Of a stretch of DNA of 15,360 bases, positions 6,061-11,845 are shown piece by piece. Source of the DNA: Desulfobulbaceae bacterium UBA5628 (GTDB taxonomy: Bacteria > Desulfobacterota > Desulfobulbia > Desulfobulbales > Desulfurivibrionaceae). The notes beneath the pieces were generated by a model, which was not told where the DNA came from, did not search any database, and was given only the letters and a program-made list of their open reading frames with translations. Positions within the stretch are counted from its first letter, which is position 1. Every line of letters begins with the position of its first letter. The position numbers and the translations under genes were made by a program. The stretch lies in NCBI GenBank assembly GCA_002421565.1, contig DIKC01000127.1, forward strand, positions 1 through 15,360. Reading direction: 5' to 3'.

Positions 6061-7443
6061 TCAGCGGCGGTTGAGATTTTCCAGGGGATGGCTTAGCTGG
6101 TAGCGTTCGATTTTGCGGCGGAGGGTGTCTTTGGAGATCCCCAAATCCCGGCAGGTGGCCATCTTTTTCCACTTGTTGCGTTCCAGGGCCTGAAGAATCG
6201 TTTGCCGTTCGCTCTCTTCCAGGGTGGGGGCCGAGGCCGGCGCTTCCGGCGCTCCGGTCATTGGGCCGCCGCCGGGGTTGAAGGGGTCGGGCAGGTGCTG
6301 GGGCATGATCAGGCCGCCGTGACAAAGGATAAAGGAATATTCGATCAGGTTTTCCAGTTCCCGGATATTGCCGGGAAAGTCGTGGGCCATGAGAATTTCC
6401 AGGGCCTCTTCGGAAAGACCGGCGATCTCCTTGCCCTGTTGGGCGCTGAATTGCTTGACGAAATGCGCGGTCAGCAAAGGAATATCCTCCCGCCGTTCCC
6501 GCAGGGGAGGCAGGTGGATTTTGACCACATTGAGCCGATAAAAAAGATCGTCGCGGAAGGCGCCTTCCCGCACCAGATTTTGCAAGTCGCGGTTGGTGGC
6601 GGCGATGATCCGGGCATCGGCCTTGACCGGCCGGTTGGAGCCCAGCGGTTCGTAAACTTTTTCCTGCAGAACCCGCAGCAACTTGACCTGAATCGCCTGG
6701 GGGATGTCGCCGATTTCATCGAGAAAGAGGGTGCCGCCGGCGGCGGCCGCGAAACGGCCTTCCCGATCCTGGCGGGCATCGGTAAAGGCGCCCGCCTTGT
6801 AGCCGAAAAGTTCCGATTCAAGCAGGGTTTCGGGCAGAGCCCCGCAATTGACCGCGATGAACGGCCCTTTGGCCCGGGGACTGGCATGATGGATGGCGCG
6901 GGCCACCAGTTCCTTGCCGGTGCCGGATTCGCCCAGGATTAGGACGTTGCTGGGGCTGGCGGCAATTTCCGGCAGCACCCGGAAGATATTTTCCATCTTA
7001 CTGCTTTTGCTGACGATTTCTCCGAAGGTAAAGCGGCGCGGCAGTTGCCGCCGCAGTTCCGCCACCTGGGTGAGATCGCGGAAGGTCTCCACTCCCCCGA
7101 TCACGTTGCCGGCCTCGTCCAGCAAAGGGGAGGCGCTGACGCTGACCGGAATTTCCCGGCCGGCGGCATTGCGGAACAGGACCGAACGGTTGGCCAGGGG
7201 GCGGCCGCTGTAAAGACTCTGGGCAATGGGGCAGTTGTCGCCGCAGATGCTTGACTGGAATATTTCGGAGCATGACTTGCCGATCACCTCTTCCCGTCGA
7301 TGGCCGGTGATCTCTTCCGCCGCCCGGTTGAAGAGGGTGATCCGCCATTGGAGATCAACGGTGAAAACCCCGTCCGCCAGGCTTTCCAACACCAGCTCTG
7401 GGGAGGTGGTCGCGGGTTCGTTCTGTTCGTTGCCTTTCGGCAT
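6061..7443 (-). CDS. Sigma-54-dependent activator with PAS sensor domain, NtrC family
   Basis: 460 residues in three parts. A PAS domain (about 14-127) carries Cys58, Cys67 and Cys71 in the segment CSEIFQSSICGDNCPI. An AAA+ domain (about 140-370) has Walker A GESGTGKE (171-178), the sigma-54 contact loop GAFTDA (218-223, a variant of GAFTGA), Walker B GGTLFLDEIGD and FRDDLFYRL. A Fis-type helix-turn-helix lies at about 411-450 (CRDLGISKDTLRRKIERYQL). There is no receiver domain, so activation is probably through the PAS domain sensing a cytoplasmic redox or ligand signal. The ATG at 7443 has AAGGCGG upstream. It lies between the two NrfD units and divergent from the FeS/cytochrome unit. A good sigma-54 promoter at 9593 is its most likely target here, which is an inference from proximity. 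Confidence 0.92.
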   Translation of the reverse strand: MPKGNEQNEPATTSPELVLESLADGVFTVDLQWRITLFNRAAEEITGHRREEVIGKSCSEIFQSSICGDNCPIAQSLYSGRPLANRSVLFRNAAGREIPVSVSASPLLDEAGNVIGGVETFRDLTQVAELRRQLPRRFTFGEIVSKSSKMENIFRVLPEIAASPSNVLILGESGTGKELVARAIHHASPRAKGPFIAVNCGALPETLLESELFGYKAGAFTDARQDREGRFAAAAGGTLFLDEIGDIPQAIQVKLLRVLQEKVYEPLGSNRPVKADARIIAATNRDLQNLVREGAFRDDLFYRLNVVKIHLPPLRERREDIPLLTAHFVKQFSAQQGKEIAGLSEEALEILMAHDFPGNIRELENLIEYSFILCHGGLIMPQHLPDPFNPGGGPMTGAPEAPASAPTLEESERQTILQALERNKWKKMATCRDLGISKDTLRRKIERYQLSHPLENLNRR

Positions 7444-7490
7444 GGGCCGCCTTGGGTTGGGGGTGAGAGGGATTGATGACCAGCCTTTGC

Positions 7491-7519
7491 ATTATTGGCA
7501 AAAAACGATTGAAAGTCAA
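7491..7519 (-). promoter_or_regulatory. Possible sigma-70-type promoter for the sigma-54 activator
   Basis: Read on the minus strand, TTGACT (7519-7514), a 17-base spacer and AATAAT (7496-7491). The transcript would begin about 40 bases before the ATG at 7443. It lies 80 bases from, and divergent to, the unit-two promoter. Confidence 0.42.
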
Positions 7520-7598
7520 ATGATTGTCAGCGGAGCCGGGAGAAGCCGCCACCATCCGGATGGGACGGAAAATGCGTAAAGATTTGGTAAAATTTGAC

Positions 7599-7626
7599 TT
7601 GACATCCAAGGCTGTCAAATTACAAT
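7599..7626 (+). promoter_or_regulatory. Sigma-70-type promoter with embedded dyad operator (unit two)
   Basis: TTGACA (7599-7604), a 16-base spacer and TACAAT (7621-7626). As at 3780, the -35 box is the left arm of an inverted repeat, here TTGACA-N8-TGTCAA (7599-7618). The leader to 7749 is about 115 bases and contains AGGAGG at 7682-7687, again with no start codon at a usable distance. Confidence 0.65.
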
Positions 7627-7748
7627 GGCCTACGATTCAAAATCAGGCCGGTGGTAATTTTCCTGAATTAAATCATAAAGTTAGGAGGGGCGGCTGGGCC
7701 GTCTCGATTTATCGAACTTTGTTCGCCAATTTTTAAGGGATGAAGAAC

Positions 7749-8504
7749 ATGAAAATCAGCGATTGGGAAAAAAGCAAAAACGAGGGGGTGGATAACCTGC
7801 CCTCGGGGGAGCGTCGCCGCTTTCTCCAATTCGGTCTGGCCGTTACCGGGGTCTTCCTCGGCGGCTCGGTCTTGTCGCTCACCTCGGCCCGCAATGCCCA
7901 GGGCATGATGGGGCCGGTGCCGCCGGCCGGCAAATTCCCCTACAAGCCGCATTACACCATGGTCATGCGGCAGAACCGCTGCATCGACTGCGAACGCTGC
8001 ATGGAGGCCTGCGTCAAGACCAACAACGTGCCTTCCTACGGCTACCGCACCACCATTCTGGAGCAAGTGCGCTCCTTGGGCGAAAATCAGACCGAGCGGG
8101 TCTTCATGCCGGTGCTTTGCAACCACTGCAACCGCCCGCCCTGCGTTCGGGTCTGCCCCACCACCGCTACTTACAAGGATAAGACCAACGGCATCGTGAT
8201 GATGGATTACAAGCGCTGCATCGGCTGTAAGACCTGCATGACCGCCTGCCCTTATAACGCCCGTTATTTCAAGGAAGAAAACCGGGCCATCGACAAATGC
8301 AATTTCTGCATTGATACCCGTCTGGCCCAGGGCGAGAAGAAAACCGCCTGCGCCGCCGCCTGCCCGGCTCAGGTGCGGATCTTCGGCGATCTTACCGACA
8401 GTTCCAGCGAGGCCTACAAGCTGATTCACCGGCCGGAAAAGGTGGTCTGGGTGCTGCGGCCGGAAACCGGCGCCATGCCCAATGTTTTCTACATGAACGA
8501 TTAA
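7749..8504 (+). CDS. Tat-exported ferredoxin-like electron-transfer protein with four [4Fe-4S] sites
   Basis: 251 residues. The N-terminus carries a twin-arginine signal (ERRRFLQFG at 21-29, then a hydrophobic stretch to about 46), so the protein is placed in the periplasm, perhaps kept as an anchor. Four cysteine groups follow: 78/81/84/88, 124/127/132/136, 157/160/163/167 and 184/187/201/205. This is the NrfC/DmsB/HmcB-type pattern of four [4Fe-4S] clusters. Such proteins form a wire between an NrfD-type membrane subunit and a periplasmic partner. The ATG at 7749 was chosen over that at 7740 because AAGGGA (7735-7740) abuts the latter but is eight bases from the former. The triheme cytochrome follows after 25 bases. 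No catalytic molybdopterin subunit is encoded nearby, which suggests a pure electron-transfer complex. Confidence 0.88.
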   Translation: MKISDWEKSKNEGVDNLPSGERRRFLQFGLAVTGVFLGGSVLSLTSARNAQGMMGPVPPAGKFPYKPHYTMVMRQNRCIDCERCMEACVKTNNVPSYGYRTTILEQVRSLGENQTERVFMPVLCNHCNRPPCVRVCPTTATYKDKTNGIVMMDYKRCIGCKTCMTACPYNARYFKEENRAIDKCNFCIDTRLAQGEKKTACAAACPAQVRIFGDLTDSSSEAYKLIHRPEKVVWVLRPETGAMPNVFYMND

Positions 8505-8529
8505 TTCCGCGCAAAAGAGGGTATTGAAT

Positions 8530-8979
8530 ATGAAACGCCAATACAAAAAGATTGCCGCCCTGGCCGGCTCGTTGCTCCTGGCCGGATTTTTCAGTTTCGC
8601 CATTGCCGCCGGCCCCGCTGCCCAGCCGGCGGCCGAAGCCGCCCCTGCCGGCTACGATGAGGATGTGTACGGCCCGGCCGCGCCCATTCTTTGGAACAAG
8701 CCGGTGAAAGGGGTGATCTTCACCCACAAGACCCATACCATGGATATGGGTCTTTCCTGCGACGCCTGCCATGACGAGCTTTTCGAGATGATGGCCGGGG
8801 CGGCGGAAGAGAAGGCCGATTTCACCATGGAGTCCCTTTATGCCGGCAAGTATTGCGGGGCCTGCCATGATGGCAGCATGGCCTTTGCCTCCAACACCCG
8901 TTGCACCACCTGCCATATCGGCGTAAAGGGCATGAAGCGGATGTCCGGCGGCACCAAGGCCGCTACCCCGGCCCACTGA
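8530..8979 (+). CDS. Periplasmic triheme c-type cytochrome (c7-type domain)
   Basis: 149 residues with a Sec signal peptide (MKRQYKKIAALAGSLLLAG, cleavage probably near AIA at 25-27). An Ala/Pro-rich linker leads to a domain with three CXXCH heme sites: CDACH (77-81), CGACH (109-113) and CTTCH (125-129). Upstream histidines in FTHKTHT are likely axial ligands. The spacing and the YCGACHDGSMAF block fit the c7-type triheme family seen in Desulfuromonas/Geobacter relatives. The ATG at 8530 is preceded by GAGGG at eight bases; a TTG at 8524 is too close. It forms a two-gene operon with the FeS protein and is probably its periplasmic electron partner. It is only distantly similar to the PpcA-like cytochrome at 11846. 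Confidence 0.87.
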   Translation: MKRQYKKIAALAGSLLLAGFFSFAIAAGPAAQPAAEAAPAGYDEDVYGPAAPILWNKPVKGVIFTHKTHTMDMGLSCDACHDELFEMMAGAAEEKADFTMESLYAGKYCGACHDGSMAFASNTRCTTCHIGVKGMKRMSGGTKAATPAH

Positions 8980-9000
8980 GCCGGCGACCTGACTGATCAA

Positions 9001-9021
9001 CGTCGGCTTCTTCGGCCGACG
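9001..9021 (+). other. Hairpin after the cytochrome gene
   Basis: CGTCGGC (9001-9007) and GCCGACG (9015-9021) with the loop TTCTTCG, 21 bases after the stop codon and without a T-tract. Together with the terminator that follows it may protect the mRNA 3' end. Confidence 0.45.
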
Positions 9022-9049
9022 GCAGTTGACAATGCGTTTGTTTAATTAA

Positions 9050-9086
9050 GGCTGGATACCCAAAGTAGGGGGTATCCAGCCTTTTT
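9050..9086 (+). terminator. Strong rho-independent terminator after unit two
   Basis: GGCTGGATACC (9050-9060) and GGTATCCAGCC (9071-9081) form a perfect 11-base stem, followed by TTTTTG. It separates the FeS/cytochrome unit from the NrfD B unit, which therefore needs its own promoter. Confidence 0.88.
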
Positions 9087-9167
9087 GTTTTCCGCTTTTC
9101 GTTCTTCCGTCCTTTTCCCTTTCAAGTATTCCGCGCCCTTACACCCTTTGTCTGAGCCCTTGCCCGG

Positions 9168-9200
9168 CCGGTTGATCGCCGAATATCGCCGATCAACCGG
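9168..9200. repeat. 11-base inverted repeat in the 9-kb intergenic region
   Basis: CCGGTTGATCG (9168-9178) and CGATCAACCGG (9190-9200) around an 11-base centre. No T-tract follows. It could be a regulatory site or a remnant. The spacing is unlike the 19-bp palindromes. Confidence 0.45.
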
Positions 9201-9231
9201 CGACCGGAATGGCCGAGGTTTTTTCGGAATT

Positions 9232-9250
9232 CGGGCGTATAATGCGCCCA
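9232..9250. repeat. 19-bp palindrome, copy 3 of 4
   Basis: CGGGCGTATAATGCGCCCA; the GGGCG and CGCCC arms are intact, with one terminal change. It lies about 350 bases upstream of the sigma-54 promoter. Confidence 0.55.
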
Positions 9251-9437
9251 TCATCATATATCTATTTGAAGTGTCGATATTTTATTTTCGGCTCAGGGCT
9301 GCGTGGAAGAAGCGTTATTTGCTGACGAGAAATCCATCCAGGTCTGATTTTTTTTGGATAATTTATTGTTTTTACGTAATCTGTTTTAGTAGACGGAGCT
9401 CCCGCCCGTTTTGGTCGTAAGATGCGGCCTGGGCGTG

Positions 9438-9470
9438 GCGGCTATGGGCGCAAAGTACGCCCATAGCCGC
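9438..9470. repeat. 19-bp palindrome, copy 4 of 4, extended to a 13-base stem
   Basis: GCGGCTATGGGCG (9438-9450), loop CAAAGTA, then CGCCCATAGCCGC (9458-9470), a perfect 13-base inverted repeat. Its core TGGGCG-N7-CGCCCA (9445-9463) matches the sites at 3488, 3525 and 9232. Its centre is about 165 bases upstream of the predicted sigma-54 start, a normal distance for an activator binding site. It is followed by AAATAATTTT, so a terminator role is possible but weak. Confidence 0.65.
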
Positions 9471-9592
9471 AAATAATTTTAAGGTAGCAATTTAGGGGAA
9501 GTCTTGAAGGTGGCTGGAGGAGAAAAATATCGCCCTGATTTACGGGCATTTTTTTAATTTTATTAAACTCTGAAGGTGATTGCGGGCCGTCA

Positions 9593-9608
9593 TGGCACAC
9601 CCCTTGCT
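9593..9608 (+). promoter_or_regulatory. Sigma-54 (RpoN) promoter for the NrfD B unit
   Basis: TGGCACACCCCTTGCT matches the consensus TGGCAC-N5-TTGCW at every fixed position, with GG at 9594-9595 and GC at 9606-9607. Transcription would begin near 9619, giving a leader of about 200 bases before NrfD B. A sigma-54 activator is encoded at 6061-7443. Confidence 0.8.
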
Positions 9609-9657
9609 CTTGCTGGTGGGCAGACGACTGAACCAAGGCAGGAACAAGCTGAAAGCG

Positions 9658-9668
9658 AAAGGAGGTGA
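9658..9668 (+). promoter_or_regulatory. Second copy of the 11-base extended Shine-Dalgarno element
   Basis: AAAGGAGGTGA, identical to 3906-3916, again in a leader and again without a start codon at a normal distance; the overlapping GTG is too close. It can alternatively pair with TCACC at 9704-9708. Confidence 0.45.
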
Positions 9669-9683
9669 CCACAACTAAAACGG

Positions 9684-9733
9684 CAATGCCCGCAAAGCCT
9701 CAATCACCGGGTGGCGGCCCGGTCGCGGCATTG
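9684..9733 (+). ncRNA. Folded leader element before NrfD B (riboswitch-like, class unknown)
   Basis: An outer stem, CAATGCC (9684-9690) with GGCATTG (9727-9733), encloses CGCAAAGCCTCAATC and a perfect inner stem, ACCGGG (9706-9711), loop TGGCGG, CCCGGT (9718-9723). The enclosed GCAAAGCC recalls the junction of cyclic-di-GMP-I riboswitches, but the first hairpin and the GGTAG-type segment of that class are missing, so I do not call it one. It lies 84 bases before the NrfD B start. Confidence 0.38.
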
Positions 9734-9817
9734 GCGCAACCCTCAGGATACGGATCATCAAGCGAGTAAGGAAAGCGCGCTAATCGCAATCATATCATCA
9801 AACGGAGGACAGACAAC

Positions 9818-11005
9818 ATGGCAACAGCATTCTCACTCACCGAGCTGGCGGAACAGCGGGTGGCGACCCCGGGGGTCAACAAGGCCACCATCTTTTTTGT
9901 GCTCCTGACCCTGCTGGGGATCGGGGCCGGGCTTTATGCCCAGGTAGTCGGACACCATCACGCCTTTGCCAACACCAGGGAGATGTCCTGGGGGATCATG
10001 ATCGCCGGCTATGCCTATTTCGCGATCATCTCCACCGGCCTTTGCCTGCTGGCGGTTTTGAGCCACATCTTCGGCAGCAACCGCTTGACCCCCCTGGCCA
10101 ACCGGATGGTCTTTATGTCGATCGTAGTGATTTTCGGCGGCTTTCTGATTATCGGTCTGGAGCTGGAAAATCCCCATCGGATGTTGCTTTACAACATGCT
10201 CTCCCCCAACCTGACCTCCAATATCTGGTGGATGGGGACCCTCTACAGCATGGCGGTGGGCTTCATGTTCGTTGAGTTTTATCTGATTCTCACCAAGAAG
10301 TACTCCCTGGCGGTGGCCCTCGGGGTCTGCGGCGCCCTGGCGGAAGTGGCGGCCAACACCAATCTGGGGGCGGTTTTCGCCACCCTCGGCGCCCGTCCTT
10401 TCTGGTACGGCTCCCAGTTGCCCATTTACTTCCTGGCCTCGGCGGTAATGACCGGCGCGGCGGCGATCATCCTCTTCACCACTTGGGCGGCCAAGATGCG
10501 CGGGGAAGAGCTTGACCAGATCAGCCGTGACGGTCTGCAAGGAGCGGGCAAGGTAATGTTCACCACCCTGGTGCTGATAGTGGTGGCCACCACCTGGAAA
10601 TTCATCGCCATGTTTGCCGGCGGCGTGGAAGAGGCCCGGATGGCTGCCCTGAGTTTGCTCCAGGGGCCGCTTTCCACCAACTTCTGGGTATTTGAAGTGG
10701 CGGTGGGGATGTTGTTCCCGATCATTATCCTCTCCTTTTCCCGGATGAAGAGCGTACCGGCCCTGTCGGCCGCCGCCTTGATGATTCTGGTGGGCGCCTT
10801 CTTCCAGCGCTATGATTTAGTGGTCGCCGGCCAGATCGTGCCGGTCTATCACGGCTGGGACGATCTGCCGAACTTCTTCGCCTACCTGCCTTCCCCGGCT
10901 GAGTTCCTCTCCACCCTGGGCGGTTTCGGGGTCGTGGGAGTTGGTTTCATCCTGGGCGAACGTTTCTTCGGCAAGGCGTTCCGTCCCACCGCCGGCCATC
11001 ATTGA
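9818..11005 (+). CDS. NrfD/PsrC-family membrane protein B (quinone-interacting subunit)
   Basis: 395 residues, with the same helix layout as NrfD A and the shared blocks STGLCLL, NMLSPNLTSNIWWMGTLY, NTNLGAVFA, TTWKFI and RYDLVVAGQ. The N-terminal 20 residues and the C-terminal tail (ending AGHH) differ from those of A. As in the family, it probably exchanges electrons with menaquinone and docks to a four-cluster FeS protein; the one at 7749 is the only candidate in the window. GGAGGA eight bases before the ATG at 9818 supports the start. It is the first gene after the sigma-54 promoter and the folded leader. A 15-base hairpin separates it from MerR B. Different promoters for A and B suggest use under different conditions. 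Confidence 0.8.
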   Translation: MATAFSLTELAEQRVATPGVNKATIFFVLLTLLGIGAGLYAQVVGHHHAFANTREMSWGIMIAGYAYFAIISTGLCLLAVLSHIFGSNRLTPLANRMVFMSIVVIFGGFLIIGLELENPHRMLLYNMLSPNLTSNIWWMGTLYSMAVGFMFVEFYLILTKKYSLAVALGVCGALAEVAANTNLGAVFATLGARPFWYGSQLPIYFLASAVMTGAAAIILFTTWAAKMRGEELDQISRDGLQGAGKVMFTTLVLIVVATTWKFIAMFAGGVEEARMAALSLLQGPLSTNFWVFEVAVGMLFPIIILSFSRMKSVPALSAAALMILVGAFFQRYDLVVAGQIVPVYHGWDDLPNFFAYLPSPAEFLSTLGGFGVVGVGFILGERFFGKAFRPTAGHH

Positions 11006-11015
11006 GATCCTAAAA

Positions 11016-11053
11016 GGTTCTTGCGGGCAGGGTTTGGTCTGCCCGCAAGAACC
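11016..11053 (+). other. 15-base intercistronic hairpin between NrfD B and MerR B
   Basis: GGTTCTTGCGGGCAG (11016-11030), loop GGTTTGGT, then CTGCCCGCAAGAACC (11039-11053), a perfect stem. There is no T-tract, so full termination is unlikely. It begins ten bases after the NrfD B stop and ends 23 bases before MerR B. It may stabilise the nrfD mRNA or reduce read-through so that less regulator is made. Confidence 0.65.
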
Positions 11054-11076
11054 GCAGCCGAGTAAGGAGAACGACA

Positions 11077-11430
11077 ATGATCCCGGAAAACAAGCCGATC
11101 TTCACCATCGGCACCGCCGCCAAGATGCTGGAGCTTCATCCCCGTACCTTGCGGATCTATGAAAACGAAAATCTGATCCGGCCGATTCGCAAGGGTCAGT
11201 GGCGCTACTACACCATGGATGACCTCAAGTGGATCGAATGCCTGCGGGACATGATCCACAGCCACGGCATCAGTATTGCGGCGATCAAAAAGCTGCTCCA
11301 GTACACCCCTTGCTGGAACATCGCCGAATGTTCGCTGGAAAAGCGCAAACAGTGCACCGCCTTCATGTCCAGCGGTCTGGTGCCGCGCAAGATTGAACGT
11401 GAACCACGCTCCGGCGGTCTCGCTGCCTGA
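11077..11430 (+). CDS. MerR/HspR-like transcriptional regulator B with conserved cysteines
   Basis: 117 residues. The helix-turn-helix begins IFTIGTAAKMLELHPRTLRIY and the wing contains RKGQWRYYTMDDL. It is paralogous to MerR A: KWIECLRDMIHSHGISIAAIKKLL aligns with the equivalent segment there, including Cys55. Cys79, Cys85 and Cys93 repeat the CX5CX7C pattern exactly. The long C-terminal basic tail of MerR A is missing. AAGGAG precedes the ATG at 11077. Like A, it directly follows an NrfD gene, so each membrane subunit travels with its own regulator. The DNA target is unknown; the dyads at 3780 and 7599 are candidates. No such dyad was seen at the sigma-54 promoter of its own unit. Confidence 0.8.
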   Translation: MIPENKPIFTIGTAAKMLELHPRTLRIYENENLIRPIRKGQWRYYTMDDLKWIECLRDMIHSHGISIAAIKKLLQYTPCWNIAECSLEKRKQCTAFMSSGLVPRKIEREPRSGGLAA

Positions 11431-11463
11431 ACAGGAGCGGGATAACGGAAGAAGGAGACGACC

Positions 11464-11715
11464 ATGAGTACCTTATCCCATTTTTTCGACAAAGAGGCGC
11501 CGGTGGCCATCCATCCCGAGGAAAGCGGCTGGTGGGCAAGTGTAACCATCAAACGGCTCGGCGAGATCGCCTGGGGCCTTACCGCCTTGGTGCTCTTCCT
11601 GATCATGGGGCCTTTTGCGGTGATCGCGGTGATCGCGGCGCTGGCCTCGATGGTGCCCGGCCAGGAAGGCAAGACGGAACCCAAGAGCGTCGGTGAGCAA
11701 GAGCCGGCCTACTAA
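11464..11715 (+). CDS. Small single-span membrane protein, last gene of the NrfD B unit
   Basis: 83 residues. A polar N-terminus (HPEESGWWASVTIKRLGE) leads to one long hydrophobic span at about 37-63 (WGLTALVLFLIMGPFAVIAVI), and the C-terminal tail is acidic and polar. AAGGAG lies just before the ATG at 11464, and MerR B ends 33 bases upstream. I do not recognise a named family. Its position after NrfD and MerR suggests an accessory or assembly subunit of the membrane complex, possibly analogous in role to the 35-residue peptide before NrfD A, although their sequences do not resemble each other. Confidence 0.65.
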   Translation: MSTLSHFFDKEAPVAIHPEESGWWASVTIKRLGEIAWGLTALVLFLIMGPFAVIAVIAALASMVPGQEGKTEPKSVGEQEPAY

Positions 11716-11770
11716 CTAAGCAAGTCTGGGAGGAGTTCGGCGGGAAAAACTAAACGAAGGAGAGACGGCG

Positions 11771-11836
11771 ATGGCTGAAATGAGAAAGGCCGCCCCCGAT
11801 TGGGGAGCGGCCTTTTTTAATGCCCGCGGCAAGTAA
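11771..11836 (+). CDS. Possible 21-residue ORF that contains a terminator (vestige or leader)
   Basis: MAEMRKAAPDWGAAFFNARG plus one Lys, with a good ribosome binding site (GAAGGAGAG) before the ATG. The rho-independent terminator at 11786-11818 lies inside the reading frame, so few full-length messages would exist. It could be the start of a gene whose remainder was lost, an attenuator-type leader, or chance. Confidence 0.25.
   Translation: MAEMRKAAPDWGAAFFNARGK
11786..11818 (+). terminator. Rho-independent terminator of the NrfD B unit
   Basis: AAGGCCGC (11786-11793) pairs with GCGGCCTT (11807-11814). An inner CCCC/GGGG continues the stem with one bulged A, and six T (11813-11818) follow. 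It also lies close to the end of the convergent cytochrome gene. Confidence 0.85.
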
Positions 11837-11845
11837 GCGATCAGC

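Larger units (their letters stand above)
9087..9592. other. Long non-coding, partly AT-rich intergenic stretch upstream of NrfD B
   Basis: I see no supportable gene here. A plus-strand open frame at 9085-9420 has no ribosome binding site and no protein-like composition. The stretch holds the inverted repeat at 9168, two 19-bp palindromes, AT-rich segments (about 9250-9400 and 9470-9570) suited to DNA bending, and a weak hairpin GCCC-N8-GGGC followed by T residues at 9532-9555. Confidence 0.5.

Noticed and set aside
9026..9045. TTGACA at 9025-9030 as a promoter
   Set aside because: No suitable -10 at 16-18 bases, and it lies between two hairpins directly before a terminator.
9085..9420. 111-codon plus-strand frame in the intergenic region
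   Set aside because: No ribosome binding site; it begins inside or just after the terminator T-tract, includes two inverted repeats and an AT-rich stretch, and resembles no family.
9684..9733. Cyclic-di-GMP-I (GEMM) riboswitch
   Set aside because: Only the GCAAAGCC-like segment is present; the first hairpin and the 3' core sequence are missing, so I list it as an unclassified leader fold.
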